64,000 nt of DNA from JAITVB01 sp031553805. Its GTDB lineage: Bacteria; Bacteroidota; Bacteroidia; Bacteroidales; Rikenellaceae. The notes under the pieces were generated by a model that had not been told where the DNA came from, made no database searches, and saw only the letters and a list, made by a program, of their open reading frames with translations. The stretch is from positions 124,001 to 188,000 of the forward strand of contig JAVBLC010000001.1 of NCBI GenBank assembly GCA_031553805.1, in the 5' to 3' direction. Made by a program: the position numbers and the translations under genes. Each line of letters opens with the position of its first letter. Within the stretch, counting starts at the first letter, position 1. Below are positions 8,776-17,942 of this stretch, in pieces.

Positions 8776-8975
8776 CGCTTCGACTGTCCCGTATTTACAA
8801 AAAACGCTGCCACCGAAGTCGCTGTCGCCCGAAAGACGGGAACTTGCGTTAAGCAAGTAGCAGCGGGTGATTTCAACGTGGTTAAATTTTCTGAGACCGG
8901 AACGAATGCGGAGCTCAGCCAAGCGAAAATCTCATTTTTCGGAACTTGCAGTGCTTTGAAAAATCTCCCTATACG
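8776..8975. repeat. Intergenic palindromic element, copy B
   Basis: Sits between convergent rel and sppA. It starts CGCTTCGACTG, then TTTACAAAAAACGCTGCC, then ACCGAAGTCGCTG, a GGGAACTTGCGTTAA block shared (inverted) with copy C near 16.83 kb, and GCGGAGCTCAGC shared with copies D and E (AGTGGAGCTCAGCGAAGC). It lacks the long hairpin seen in copies C and D. Confidence 0.7.
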
Positions 8976-8982
8976 GAAAAAA

Positions 8983-9009
8983 AGAGAGCAAGGATTTCCC
9001 CTGCTCTCT
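8983..9009 (-). terminator. Terminator after sppA
   Basis: Stem AGAGAGCA (8983-8990) with TGCTCTCT (9002-9009), plus a possible inner GG/CC pairing; on the minus strand it is followed by a run of seven T. It lies 23 bp past the sppA stop. Confidence 0.75.
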
Positions 9010-9031
9010 CTGTCGGTTATTAAAAAACGAC

Positions 9032-10807
9032 CTATTCTATTTCGATGCGGTAAGGTATTGCTGCGCGTACACCCTGCTGGTTAAGTACGCTCATCACCTG
9101 TTCGTACTCCTGCATCATCATCGGCTTTTCCTTGCCGAAGAGCACAGACATCTTGCGGCTCATCATCTTGATGAAGATCATCATCGGATCGACTTCGCTA
9201 TCGGGTGTCACCACGCGGAAATCGTCGGCTACCCCGGCGCGTTCCGCGGCCAGCGCAATGGCGTCTTTCAGTCCGCCGAAGCCGTCGATCAGCCCGATGC
9301 CGTCAGCACTCGTGCCCGACCACACGCGGCCGCCGGCAATCTTCAGCACGTCGTCCTTGGGCAGGTTGCGGCCGTCTACGACGTGGCCCACGAAGGTTTC
9401 ATAGACCTGATCGACCGAATATTGCATATAGGCCCGCTCACCGGCAGTCATCGTGCGGAAGGGGCTCGGCATATCGGCCGAAGGGTTGGTGCTGGCTACG
9501 TCGACCGTGATCCCCAGCTTGTCGCGCAAGGCTTTTTCTCCATTGAACATCACGCCGAATACCCCGATCGAACCGGTCAGCGTACCGCGGTCGGCCAGGA
9601 TCACGTCGGCCGGGGCCGAGATGTAATACCCGCCCGAAGCGGCATAGTTACCCATCGAAACGACCACCGGTTTCTTTGCCTGAATGCGGGAAATCTCACG
9701 CCAGATCAGTTCCGAGGCCAGCGCGCTGCCTCCCGGGCTGTTCACGCGGAAAACCACCGCCTTCACATCGTCGTTGTCGACCAGTTCGGCCAACTCGCGT
9801 GCCAGGGCGTCGCCGCCGATCTGCCCTTTGCCGTGTTCGCCGTCGATGATCTGGCCCTCGGCATAAACGATCTGGATCTTGTTCTTAGACAGGTGCTTCT
9901 TCGTCCCCTTCACCGGATAGTCCATATAATCCTGCATCGAAACGAGGGCCGGTTCTTCTTCGCGGTCCGACATTTCGGCCAGCAGCGTGAGGATTTCGTC
10001 GGTATATTTCAGTCCGTCGACCAGGTCGAGTTCTTCGGCGCTCGATGCCCCACGCACCAGCAGGTCGGTGGCGTACTGCTGCAATAGGGCCGAGTCAAGC
10101 CCGCGCGAAGTGGCGATTTCAGACACGACGTTGCCCCACACGTCGCCCAGGAGCACGTCCAACTGGTGGCGGTTCTCGGGACTCATCTTATCCAGGAAAT
10201 AAGGCTCGACAGCACTCTTGAAATCGCCCACGCGGAAGATCTCGGCCTCAATGCCCAATTTGTCGAACAGCCCCTTGTAGAACATGACCTGCGAAGCCAT
10301 CCCGTGCCACTGCAGGTCGCCCTGCGGGTTGAGATAAACCTGGTCGGCCACCGAGCTGATCCAGTACGAACCCTGGGTGTAGACGTCGGCATAGCTGACG
10401 ATAAATTTGCCGCTCTCCTTGAACGCCTTGAGCGCGGCGCGGAGCTCTTCGCTCGTGGCGATGCCCGATGCGGCCGAGTTGTTGGCGCTGATGTAGATGC
10501 CGCGGATGTTATCGTCGATCGCCGCTTTTTCGATCGCGTTGAGCACGTTGAGCAAGCCCATCGATTCGGAGAAAGTCAGCGTCATCGGGTCGAACCCGTC
10601 CATGGCGTTGGCCGAAGGGTTGTCGACGATCGGCTGGCTGAGGTCGATCTTCAGGATCGAGTTGGCCTCCACCGTCATGGGCGAGGTAGCCGAAAGCGAG
10701 GCGACCATCCCCGCAAACATCACGATCGAAAGCACCGTCATCACCACGCTGCTCGCGATGATCGCCAGCAGGCAGGCAATGAACGTCGAAAAGAAATTGT
10801 TTTTCAT
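9032..10807 (-). CDS. sppA: Signal peptide peptidase SppA, 67K type
   Basis: Membrane-anchored serine protease that degrades cleaved signal peptides. The 591-residue protein starts with one transmembrane helix (about 8-38) and has two tandem S49 domains. The Ser/Lys dyad is visible: Lys in VGDFKSAVEPY of the first domain and Ser in LTGSIGVFG of the second, preceded by YAASGGYYISAPAD. The length matches the long E. coli type, not the short SppA. It faces away from the folate cyclo-ligase gene, with palindromic sites between them. Confidence 0.95.
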   Translation of the reverse strand: MKNNFFSTFIACLLAIIASSVVMTVLSIVMFAGMVASLSATSPMTVEANSILKIDLSQPIVDNPSANAMDGFDPMTLTFSESMGLLNVLNAIEKAAIDDNIRGIYISANNSAASGIATSEELRAALKAFKESGKFIVSYADVYTQGSYWISSVADQVYLNPQGDLQWHGMASQVMFYKGLFDKLGIEAEIFRVGDFKSAVEPYFLDKMSPENRHQLDVLLGDVWGNVVSEIATSRGLDSALLQQYATDLLVRGASSAEELDLVDGLKYTDEILTLLAEMSDREEEPALVSMQDYMDYPVKGTKKHLSKNKIQIVYAEGQIIDGEHGKGQIGGDALARELAELVDNDDVKAVVFRVNSPGGSALASELIWREISRIQAKKPVVVSMGNYAASGGYYISAPADVILADRGTLTGSIGVFGVMFNGEKALRDKLGITVDVASTNPSADMPSPFRTMTAGERAYMQYSVDQVYETFVGHVVDGRNLPKDDVLKIAGGRVWSGTSADGIGLIDGFGGLKDAIALAAERAGVADDFRVVTPDSEVDPMMIFIKMMSRKMSVLFGKEKPMMMQEYEQVMSVLNQQGVRAAIPYRIEIE

Positions 10808-10928
10808 ACCGGTTTATTTTTAAGTGATTTTTCAGTAATCTTTGTTTGTAGGGAAAGGTTAGCATCCCTCTCTTTCCAATCATTATTCACCGCAAAGGAA
10901 AAGATAAAATCTGACACCACCAAACTTT

Positions 10929-10969
10929 CTCAATAAATTTTTATCGTTTTTCAATAAATTTTTATTGAA
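10929..10969. promoter_or_regulatory. Operator-like palindrome plus half copy
   Basis: TTCAATAAATTTTTATTGAA (10950-10969) is an inverted repeat with 9 bp arms. A direct partial copy, TCAATAAATTTTTATCG, lies 22 bp upstream (10930-10946), about two helical turns away. Located between divergent sppA and the cyclo-ligase gene, so a regulator site for one or both is plausible but unproven. Confidence 0.4.
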
Positions 10970-11095
10970 CGAGGGAAATTAATCATCGAAAAGCATTTTT
11001 AGAGAGGGACTTTTGATAACGCTTGTCCGAAAAAGAGAACGGAAACATCGTGCCAAAAGGACGTTCGCAGGCACTAAAAATAGTATATTTATAGC

Positions 11096-11653
11096 GTGAA
11101 AACAAAAACGGAACTCCGAAAAATGATCCGCGCGGCGGTTGCGGGGGCTGAAGCCGAAGAGCTGGCCCGGCAGTCGCGGTGTGTGATGGCGCGGGTCGAG
11201 GCGTTGCCGCAGTTTGCAGCGGCGCGGACGGTGGCGCTTTACCGATCGTTGCCGGACGAGGTCGATACGCACGCCTTTATCGAAAAGTGGAAGGGGGAAA
11301 AGACGGTGCTGCTTCCTGTGATGCAGGACAACGGCGGGCTTGAATTATGCCCTTTCGGGCCCGACACGCCGCTGCGCCCGGCGGCTTACGGCATCCACGA
11401 ACCGCAGGGCGAAGCGTGGCCCTGCGAGGCGATCGACGTGATCGTCATTCCGGGTGTCGCCTTCGACCGCGCAGGCAACCGCCTGGGCCGCGGCAAAGGT
11501 TTTTATGATCGATTCCTGAAAAGAACCGCAGCCTATAAAGTTGGGGTCTGCTTCGATTTTCAACTGCTCGACGAAATTCCTAAGGATAGTCACGATGTGG
11601 CAATGGACGAGGTGATCTGGTGCGTGCCCGCACAGGGAAATTTTTCAAGGTAA
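11096..11653 (+). CDS. 5-formyltetrahydrofolate cyclo-ligase
   Basis: Converts 5-formyl-THF to 5,10-methenyl-THF with ATP. 185 residues, normal size. Family features: basic N-terminal ATP-binding region KTELRKMIRAAV, the central YRSLPDEVDT stretch, and the signature GVAFDRAGNRLGRGKGFYDR near residue 120-140. It begins with GTG (11096); no in-frame ATG lies closer to the conserved N-terminus. Its stop overlaps the convergent nth stop by 9 bp, so the two mRNAs are antisense at their ends. Confidence 0.92.
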   Translation: MKTKTELRKMIRAAVAGAEAEELARQSRCVMARVEALPQFAAARTVALYRSLPDEVDTHAFIEKWKGEKTVLLPVMQDNGGLELCPFGPDTPLRPAAYGIHEPQGEAWPCEAIDVIVIPGVAFDRAGNRLGRGKGFYDRFLKRTAAYKVGVCFDFQLLDEIPKDSHDVAMDEVIWCVPAQGNFSR

Positions 11654-12313
11654 AGAAAATTCCCCGGTGCGGGGACGCACCTTTTTCTCGAAATAAGCAC
11701 ACCAATGGGAAATGCCGCACTCGGTGCATTTCGGGTTGCGCGCGGTGCAGACGTAGCGGCCGTGGAGGATGAGCCAGTGGTGGGCCGTCGGCAGCAGGTG
11801 CTTCGGAATATTCGCGGAAAGTTGTTTTTCGGTTTCGAGCGGCGTTTTGGCCCCGACGGTCAGCCCGATGCGGGCCGACACGCGGAAAACGTGGGTGTCG
11901 ACCGGCATCACCTCGCGTCCGAACATCACCGCGCCGACCACGTTGGCCGTCTTGCGCCCCACGCCCGGAAGCTTTTGCATCGTTTCGACGTCGTCCGGCA
12001 CCACGCCGCCGAAGTCAGCGACCAGCATCCGCGCCATCCCCGACAGGTTTTTCGCCTTGTTGTTCGGATAAGAGATGCTTTTGATATACGGAAGAATGTC
12101 CTCGGGTTCGACGGCGGCCATCGACTCGGGCGTCGGAAAACGATCGAAGAGGGCCGGCGTGGTCATGTTCACCCGTTTGTCGGTGCATTGGGCCGAAAGG
12201 ATCACCGCCACCAGCAACTGATAGGGGTTGTGGTAATGCAACTCCGACTCGGCCACCGGCATATTCTCCGAGAACCAATCGATAATCCCTTTGTATCGTT
12301 CACTTCTTCGCAC
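11645..12313 (-). CDS. nth: Endonuclease III (base excision DNA glycosylase/AP lyase)
   Basis: Removes oxidised pyrimidines and cuts abasic sites. In 222 residues the helix-hairpin-helix LPGVGRKTANVV carries the catalytic Lys, VDTHVFR the catalytic Asp, and the C-terminal [4Fe-4S] loop has Cys spacing 6-2-5 (CTARNPKCTECGISHWC). The start is GTG, overlapping the stop of the upstream flippase-like gene by 14 bp, so translation is probably coupled. Last gene of a three-gene minus-strand operon. Confidence 0.95.
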   Translation of the reverse strand: MRRSERYKGIIDWFSENMPVAESELHYHNPYQLLVAVILSAQCTDKRVNMTTPALFDRFPTPESMAAVEPEDILPYIKSISYPNNKAKNLSGMARMLVADFGGVVPDDVETMQKLPGVGRKTANVVGAVMFGREVMPVDTHVFRVSARIGLTVGAKTPLETEKQLSANIPKHLLPTAHHWLILHGRYVCTARNPKCTECGISHWCAYFEKKVRPRTGEFSLP

Positions 12314-13409
12314 GGCGCAATCGGTTTTTGGGCGGGAAGACGCTCTTGCCGAAGTGGGTCTGCACCCATTTCGGGAAAATGATCGCCCCAGCGATCAGGT
12401 AAGGGTAATAGGTCACGAAACGCCACAGCACGGCGATCAGCGTGGCGGCCGCCAGCTGCATCCCGACGGGGACAGGCATCAGGTCGTTGCAAAAATGGGT
12501 GAAGATGTATTCGGCAAACCCGCTGCCGCCCGGCGTAGGCATAATGAGCATCATGATCCACATCACCAGCTGCCGGGCAAAGAGCAGCAGTTGGTCGCCA
12601 TAGCCGAAAAAGGCCAGCACCAGGGCGTTGGCCACCAGATAGCGCGAGCTCCACGAGAGGAAAGTCGACCCGACGGCCTTGGCCCAGAAGCCGGCGCTGC
12701 GGGCTTTGATCTCTTTCGAAGAAGCGATGATGTCGGTCCCCACGTTGTTCACCGACCGGTACCATCTCCGGAGCAAAGGCAGTTTAAATATTTTGAGCAG
12801 CAGCCATTTCAGCCCGCGGGGGTTGAAAAAGAGGCCGTAGCTGAGCAGGATCACCCACACCAGTTTGAATGCATAGCCGATCAGTGCGATCGACAGCAGG
12901 CCGATCCTCAGGACTCCTTCGCCCCCGGCGTCGAGGTCGAACAGCGCATCCTTGCCCAGGAGCAGCACCAGCAGCGGGAACATCACGATAAAATAGATCT
13001 CGTCGAGGAACGAGGTAAGCATCACGATCGCCGAACTGCGCCCGACCGATAGCCCCTCTTTGTGTACGTAAACGATGGCGACGCTTGTTCCCCCGACGGC
13101 CGAGGGGGTGATCGCCGACGTAAATTCCCAAAGCATGATCACCCGGAAGGCTTGTTTCCACGACAACTCGTTGCCGCTCAGCACGCGGATGCGGATCATG
13201 TAACCCACGTCACGCCCGAAAATACACAGGAATGCCACCAGGCACCAAAAGACCGTGGCCCACGAGAAGGTAACGTTCGCAAAGACAGCCGGATCGAACT
13301 CCTTGTAGAACAGGTAGCCCACCACGCCCAGGCCGATGATCACCGGGTAGATGATGTTCGACGTCTTGATTTTCCGGACGGGGTTGCGGTTGTCTTTCGG
13401 ACGTGCCAT
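12300..13409 (-). CDS. Flippase-like membrane protein (lysylphosphatidylglycerol synthase TM domain family)
   Basis: 369 residues with about eight hydrophobic segments and a basic N-terminus. It resembles the UPF0104 / LPG_synthase_TM family: conserved features include FGRDVGYMIRIRVLSG, AITPSAVGGTSVAIVYV and the late PTPGGSGFAEYIF loop. Members move or modify lipids, but the substrate in Bacteroidetes is not settled; the C-terminal aminoacyl-transferase domain of MprF is absent. It lies 6 bp after the TonB-like gene and overlaps nth. Its role is inferred only from the family. Confidence 0.8.
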   Translation of the reverse strand: MARPKDNRNPVRKIKTSNIIYPVIIGLGVVGYLFYKEFDPAVFANVTFSWATVFWCLVAFLCIFGRDVGYMIRIRVLSGNELSWKQAFRVIMLWEFTSAITPSAVGGTSVAIVYVHKEGLSVGRSSAIVMLTSFLDEIYFIVMFPLLVLLLGKDALFDLDAGGEGVLRIGLLSIALIGYAFKLVWVILLSYGLFFNPRGLKWLLLKIFKLPLLRRWYRSVNNVGTDIIASSKEIKARSAGFWAKAVGSTFLSWSSRYLVANALVLAFFGYGDQLLLFARQLVMWIMMLIMPTPGGSGFAEYIFTHFCNDLMPVPVGMQLAAATLIAVLWRFVTYYPYLIAGAIIFPKWVQTHFGKSVFPPKNRLRRAKK

Positions 13410-13415
13410 AAACGG

Positions 13416-14234
13416 TTATTGGGGGATGAAAATATAGGTGATCGTACCTTGCTGGCGCTCGGGAGCCGTGCCGTCGACGTTGAAAGTCGAGGCCCGGGCC
13501 GCTTTTACCGCCATATCGTTGATGCAGGCGTCGTTGCCTGCGCTCTGGCTGACCGAAGCGCCGGTGACCGTGCCGTTGCGGTTGACGGTGATCGCCACCA
13601 CCACCTGGCCGCCGCCCTCGCATTGATAGGCGGGTACGTGGAGATAGGTAGCCGTGCGCCCTTCGAGCGAATAGCTGACCGTCACCTTACCCCGCGCCCG
13701 GGCCGATTCCTGACTGCCCGAAGTGCCTGACTGGGTTTGGTTCGGACGCGAGTTGAGGATGCCCTGCGCCTCGCGCACGCCCCGTTCGTAGTTGGCCCGG
13801 TTGGCCCCCAGGCGGTCCTGGACGGCACGGGCTTCGTCGTAAATTTCCGATGCCTGGGTGCCGCGGTCGTCGCGCAGGCCGGCGTCGAGTTTGCCCTCGG
13901 CGTTCGAGGTAACGTTGCGCACGCTCGAAAAATCCTCAGCCCCGAGTTGTTGGCGGATCATCTCTTCATTGACCTTCGGTTCCTCGGGCTTCACCTCGGG
14001 AAGGTCCTTGAGGTCGAGCACATAAAATCCGTAGCGCGCCTCGTTGCCCCCGGTCACGATCCGTGCCGTGAAAAAGGCAATACCGATCAGCAGGTAGATA
14101 ATCACCGTGCTGAAAACGCCCACCCGGTGGTCATACACCCAACTCCCCGCATCGCTCTTCCGCTGCACGAACGGCAACTCGACACGTTGGCGCTCTGTAC
14201 GCTTTTCTCCTTTCGGAATTTTAGCCTCAGTCAT
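13416..14234 (-). CDS. TonB-like energy transducer C-terminal domain protein
   Basis: 272 residues: cytosolic N-terminus (about 1-35), one transmembrane helix (about 36-55, VFSTVIIYLLIGIAFF), a charged periplasmic spacer, and a C-terminal domain with GGGQVVVAITVNRNGTVTGA that resembles TonB/AgmX-type ends. The spacer lacks long proline repeats, so coupling to a TonB-dependent receptor is uncertain. An open frame runs far upstream across lpxC, but ATG 14234 is preferred: it follows a minus-strand -7 box. First gene of an operon with the flippase-like gene and nth. Confidence 0.8.
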   Translation of the reverse strand: MTEAKIPKGEKRTERQRVELPFVQRKSDAGSWVYDHRVGVFSTVIIYLLIGIAFFTARIVTGGNEARYGFYVLDLKDLPEVKPEEPKVNEEMIRQQLGAEDFSSVRNVTSNAEGKLDAGLRDDRGTQASEIYDEARAVQDRLGANRANYERGVREAQGILNSRPNQTQSGTSGSQESARARGKVTVSYSLEGRTATYLHVPAYQCEGGGQVVVAITVNRNGTVTGASVSQSAGNDACINDMAVKAARASTFNVDGTAPERQQGTITYIFIPQ

Positions 14235-14254
14235 CGTTGGCAATAAAAAACATA

Positions 14255-14262
14255 CAAAACTA
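14255..14262 (-). promoter_or_regulatory. Promoter -7 box of TonB-like operon
   Basis: CAAAACTA on the plus strand is TAGTTTTG on the minus strand, a TAnnTTTG match 20 bp before the ATG at 14234. Confidence 0.55.
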
Positions 14263-14283
14263 CGGTTTCTTCCAAAAAAATCA

Positions 14284-14291
14284 TAATTTTG
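14284..14291 (+). promoter_or_regulatory. lpxC/fabZ promoter -7 box
   Basis: TAATTTTG matches TAnnTTTG and lies 21 bp before ATG 14313. A TTG at 14289 within this box would be an in-frame start, but it is inside the promoter and is rejected. Confidence 0.6.
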
Positions 14292-14312
14292 CGTCAAATT
14301 ACCCTGAACTTT

Positions 14313-15704
14313 ATGCAGAAACAACAAACGCTTCAACAAGCCGTCACGTTCACCGGCAAAGGGCTTCATACCGGGCTCCAGGTGACGATGACCCTCCTGC
14401 CCGCCGAAGCGAACCACGGCATCCGATTCAAACGCACAGACATAGAAGGCCACCCGGTGATCGAAGCCCTGGCCGATTTCGTGACCGATACCTCGCGCGG
14501 CACGACGATCGAACGCGCCGGGGTGCGCATCAGCACGATCGAACATGTGATGGCCGCCCTGTGGGGCGGCGGCGTCGACAACGCCCTGGTCGAAATCAAT
14601 GCTCCCGAAACCCCGATCATGGACGGCTCGGCCAAGGAATACGCCGAGCGCATCGCCGAAGTGGGTCTCGTGGAACAGGACGCCGACCGCGTTTACTACG
14701 AAGTGACCGAAAAAACATCGTTCTCGATTCCCGAAAAAGGGGTCGAAATCGTGATCTATCCCGACGACGAATTTTCGGTTACGCTCAATATCGACTATAA
14801 CTCGCGGGTGTTGGGCCACCAATACGCCCGCCTCGATAACCTCGGCGACTTTGCCGAAAACATTGCGCCGTGCCGCACGTTCGTTTTCCTGCACGAGCTC
14901 GAACCGCTCCTGAACCACAACCTGATCAAGGGCGGCGACCTCGACAACGCGATCATCATCGTCGAAAACGAAATCGCCGCGGAAGAGGTTGACCGGTTGG
15001 CCAAGCTGTTCAACAAGAAAGATATCCGTGTCACTTCGAAAGGTTACCTGAACAACATCAGCCTGCGTTTCCAGAACGAACCGGCACGCCACAAACTGCT
15101 CGACTTGGTCGGCGACCTGGCCCTGGTCGGGATGCGGATCAAGGGCAAAGTGGTCGCCTACCGCCCCGGACACCTGGCCAACACCGAGCTGGCCAAGATC
15201 CTGCGCAAGAACATCAAGCGCGACGCGGCTCGGCCTCGTTACCGTTTCGACACGAACGCAACGCCGGTTTACGACATCAACGCCGTCCGCGGCATTTTGC
15301 CCCACCGTCCGCCGTTCCTGCTGGTCGACAAGATCATGCACATCGACTCGGACAACGTGGCCGGACAGAAAAACGTGACGATGAACGAGCCTTTCTTCGT
15401 GGGCCATTTCCCGACCGAACCCGTGATGCCGGGCGTGCTCATCGTCGAAGCGATGGCCCAGTGCGGCGGCATCCTCGCCCTGCATAACCTGCCCGATCCG
15501 GAAAACTACTCGACCTACTTCATGAAGATCGACGGCGTGAAATTCCGCGACAAAGTGGTCCCGGGCGACACCCTCCAGTTTGAACTCCGCCTGACCGAAC
15601 CCATCCGCCGCGGTATCGTGATGATGGAAGCCCGCGCTTTCGTCGGCAACCGGATGGTGACCGAAGCCTCGCTGATGGCCCAGGTGGTGAAAAACAAAGC
15701 ATAA
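14313..15704 (+). CDS. lpxC/fabZ: Bifunctional LpxC deacetylase / FabZ dehydratase
   Basis: The N-terminal half is UDP-3-O-acyl-GlcNAc deacetylase, the committed step of lipid A synthesis: zinc-site region STIEHVMAALWGGGVDNALV and later LVGDLALVGMRIKG. The C-terminal half (from about residue 325) is beta-hydroxyacyl-ACP dehydratase, with LPHRPPFLLVDKI and GHFPTEPVMPGVLIVEAMAQ holding the His and Glu. Total 463 residues. The fusion is the normal Bacteroidetes form and joins fatty acid elongation to lipid A. lpxA follows after 14 bp, so they are co-transcribed. Confidence 0.97.
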   Translation: MQKQQTLQQAVTFTGKGLHTGLQVTMTLLPAEANHGIRFKRTDIEGHPVIEALADFVTDTSRGTTIERAGVRISTIEHVMAALWGGGVDNALVEINAPETPIMDGSAKEYAERIAEVGLVEQDADRVYYEVTEKTSFSIPEKGVEIVIYPDDEFSVTLNIDYNSRVLGHQYARLDNLGDFAENIAPCRTFVFLHELEPLLNHNLIKGGDLDNAIIIVENEIAAEEVDRLAKLFNKKDIRVTSKGYLNNISLRFQNEPARHKLLDLVGDLALVGMRIKGKVVAYRPGHLANTELAKILRKNIKRDAARPRYRFDTNATPVYDINAVRGILPHRPPFLLVDKIMHIDSDNVAGQKNVTMNEPFFVGHFPTEPVMPGVLIVEAMAQCGGILALHNLPDPENYSTYFMKIDGVKFRDKVVPGDTLQFELRLTEPIRRGIVMMEARAFVGNRMVTEASLMAQVVKNKA

Positions 15705-15718
15705 AACCTATCAATATC

Positions 15719-16522
15719 ATGATCAGTAAGTTAGCGCATATCCACCCCGACGCCAAAATCGGCGAAAACGTAACGATCGAACCCTTTGCCTACGTCGCAG
15801 GCGACGTGGTGATCGGCGACAACTGCTGGATCGGCCCCGGCGCTGTCATCCTCGACGGCGCACGGATGGGGAAAAACTGTAAGATACACACCGCGGCCGT
15901 CATCGCCGGCGTACCCCAGGACCTCAAGTTCAAAGGCGAATACTCGACCGTCGAAATGGGTGACAACAACACCGTCCGCGAGTCGGCGACCATCAACCGC
16001 GGGACCGCCGCCAAAGGCAAAACCGTGATTGGGGACAACAACCTTATCATGGCTTGCGCCCACGTGGGCCACGACAGCGTGGTGGGCAGCAACTCGGTGC
16101 TGGTCAACGGCACCCTGCTGGCCGGCGAAGTCGAAATAGGCGACTGGGTGATCCTCGGCGGACAAACCGCCGTACACCAGTTCTGCCGCATCGGTTCGCA
16201 CGCAATGACCGCCGGCGGTTCGCTCGTCGGCAAAGACGTGCCCCCCTACGTCAAGGCTGGGCACACCCCCCTGGCTTTCGTCGGCGCAAACTTCATCGGC
16301 CTCCGCCGCCGTGGGTTCTCGTCGGAACAGGTCGGCCAGATCCAGGACATCTTCCGGATGCTCTTCCAAAGCGGGATGCTCTACTCCAAAGCGTGCGACC
16401 TGATCGAAGAAACCATCCCCCAAAGCCCCGAACGCGACGAGATCATTACCTTTGTCCGCACCTCCAAACGGGGCATCCTCAAACCTTACGACCGGCAAAA
16501 AAAGGACGAGGACGCTGAGTAG
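15719..16522 (+). CDS. lpxA: UDP-N-acetylglucosamine O-acyltransferase LpxA
   Basis: First acyl transfer of lipid A synthesis, using 3-hydroxyacyl-ACP; cytoplasmic trimer. The 267-residue protein is built of left-handed beta-helix hexapeptides from the N-terminus (HPDAKIGENVTIEPFAYVAG) to about 190, with the active His in CAHVGHDSVVG and the expected IGGQTAVHQFCRIGSHAM-like stretch, then the C-terminal helical domain. Directly follows lpxC/fabZ and ends at the large palindromic element. Length is normal. Confidence 0.95.
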   Translation: MISKLAHIHPDAKIGENVTIEPFAYVAGDVVIGDNCWIGPGAVILDGARMGKNCKIHTAAVIAGVPQDLKFKGEYSTVEMGDNNTVRESATINRGTAAKGKTVIGDNNLIMACAHVGHDSVVGSNSVLVNGTLLAGEVEIGDWVILGGQTAVHQFCRIGSHAMTAGGSLVGKDVPPYVKAGHTPLAFVGANFIGLRRRGFSSEQVGQIQDIFRMLFQSGMLYSKACDLIEETIPQSPERDEIITFVRTSKRGILKPYDRQKKDEDAE

Positions 16523-16527
16523 ACCTG

Positions 16528-16950
16528 CTTTGACTGGCACTTTTTGTGTAAAAAGCGCCTCAAAAACTTACCGAGAACCTTAGCGGAGCTCTGCGAAGCA
16601 AAACATTGTTTCTCCTGACTTAACTTTACTTGGCCTTACCAAAGGTTTTAGAGAGGGGAAGTTCTTTTCCGAAGCAACGATCAAAAACTTCGATGCGTTG
16701 TTGGAAAAGAACTTCCCCTCTCCAAAATATCTACTAAAACTAAGTAAAGAAAATCAAGGGAATGCGGTATCCCAGAAATTTTTTAGCTTCGTTTAGCTTG
16801 CCCGTTGCGTACCTGTTTAACGCAAGTTCCCGTTCTTCGAACGGGCAGCCATCTCGGTTGGCGTCGTTTTTTACAACCGAGCTCGCTGCCTTGGCGGCGG
16901 GTGAGCTCACCGACTGTAGGGAGGTAACATTAAAGCGACAATCAGAGGCG
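16528..16950. repeat. Intergenic palindromic element, copy C (with long hairpin)
   Basis: About 420 bp filling the gap between convergent lpxA and the ROK kinase gene. Left end: GCTTTGACTGGCACTTTTTG. Centre: a hairpin of about 37 bp arms (16644-16681 with 16692-16728), arms built on GAGAGGGGAAGTTCTTTTCC. Flanking words CTTTACTTGGCC and AACTAAGTAAAG also pair. Right half (inverted sense) shares GGGAACTTGCGTTAA with copy B. Right end has AATCAGAGGCGGCC beside the ROK stop codon. Confidence 0.75.
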
Positions 16951-16952
16951 GC

Positions 16953-17906
16953 CTACTCACGCCAAGCTAATGCCGAGGCGCCGAGGATGGCGGCGTTCAT
17001 GCCGTCGATGCCTGAGGGGAGAAGTTTTACGCGGTTTTTGTAGTTGGGGTGCAGGTTGGCGTCGAGGTGGCGCCGGGTAGGTTCGAAGATATATTTTCCG
17101 GCTTTGGCTAAGCCGCCGAAGAGGAAAATGGCTTCGGGGTCGGTGACGGCTACGGCGTTCGCTAAACTTTTTCCCAGGATTTCGCCGGTGCGTTCATAGG
17201 CCTCGATTGCCAGAGAATCGCCGGCCAAGGCGGCTTGGGTGATTTTTTCCGAGGTGAGGTCATTGAACGCGATGCCGCGGAATTCGCTCGGTTCGGGGTG
17301 GTCGGCCAGGAGTTTGAAGACCGTGCGGCAGATGCCGGTGGCCGAGGCGTAGGTTTCGAGGCAACCGCGTCGTCCGCAGCTACAGTAACGTCCGGTGGGG
17401 TTGACGATGGTGTGGCCCAGCTCGCCGGCAAAGCTCTGATGACCGAGGACGAGCCTGCCGTCGGTGACAAAACCGCTGCCTAGTCCCGTACCGAGCGTGA
17501 TCACGATAAAATCTTTCATCCCGCGGGCGCTGCCGTAAACCATTTCACCGATGGCGGCGGCTTTGGCGTCGTTGGTGATGAGCATCGGCAGCCCTGGGAA
17601 ATAGGGACTGAGTTTCTCGACAAAAGGGACGATGCCTTTCCAAGGCAGGTTCCCGGCGTTTTCGATCGTGCCTTTGAAGTGGTTGGCATTGGGGGCGCCG
17701 ATGCCTACGCCTTCGATCGGGGCGCCGGGGGCGGCTTTTTCGATCAACTGGTGGATGGCTGTGCTAAGCTCTTCGAGGTAACGGCCGAAATCAGGATAAT
17801 GCTGTGTCGGGAGGCTGCCCTGGCCCACGACGTGGCCGGCGGCGGTGACCAGGCCGAATTTCGAGTTGGTGCCTCCAATATCGATGCCGATGGCGAATTT
17901 TTCCAT
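16953..17906 (-). CDS. ROK-family sugar kinase (glucokinase-like)
   Basis: Phosphorylates a hexose with ATP; probably glucose or a related sugar. In 317 residues: phosphate-1 motif IGIDIGGTNSKFGLV at the N-terminus, catalytic Asp in LITNDAKAAAIGE, the sugar-binding GELGHTIV region and the zinc-site CSCGRRGCLETYAS that marks ROK proteins. No DNA-binding helix-turn-helix precedes it, so it is a kinase and not a ROK repressor. Last gene of the minus-strand run from pyrE. The exact sugar cannot be told from sequence alone. Confidence 0.9.
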   Translation of the reverse strand: MEKFAIGIDIGGTNSKFGLVTAAGHVVGQGSLPTQHYPDFGRYLEELSTAIHQLIEKAAPGAPIEGVGIGAPNANHFKGTIENAGNLPWKGIVPFVEKLSPYFPGLPMLITNDAKAAAIGEMVYGSARGMKDFIVITLGTGLGSGFVTDGRLVLGHQSFAGELGHTIVNPTGRYCSCGRRGCLETYASATGICRTVFKLLADHPEPSEFRGIAFNDLTSEKITQAALAGDSLAIEAYERTGEILGKSLANAVAVTDPEAIFLFGGLAKAGKYIFEPTRRHLDANLHPNYKNRVKLLPSGIDGMNAAILGASALAWRE

Positions 17907-17942
17907 AGGGCGCGGTTTTTCGTTTTGACCGGGCGATGAATG

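Noticed and set aside
13416..15485. A 689-codon open frame on the minus strand spanning the TonB-like gene and lpxC
   Set aside because: The part beyond 14234 is antisense to lpxC and is a typical high-GC shadow frame; the TonB-like gene has its own start and promoter box.
16528..16950. CRISPR array in the repeat-filled gap
   Set aside because: The repeats are inverted, not evenly spaced direct repeats, and no cas gene is present.
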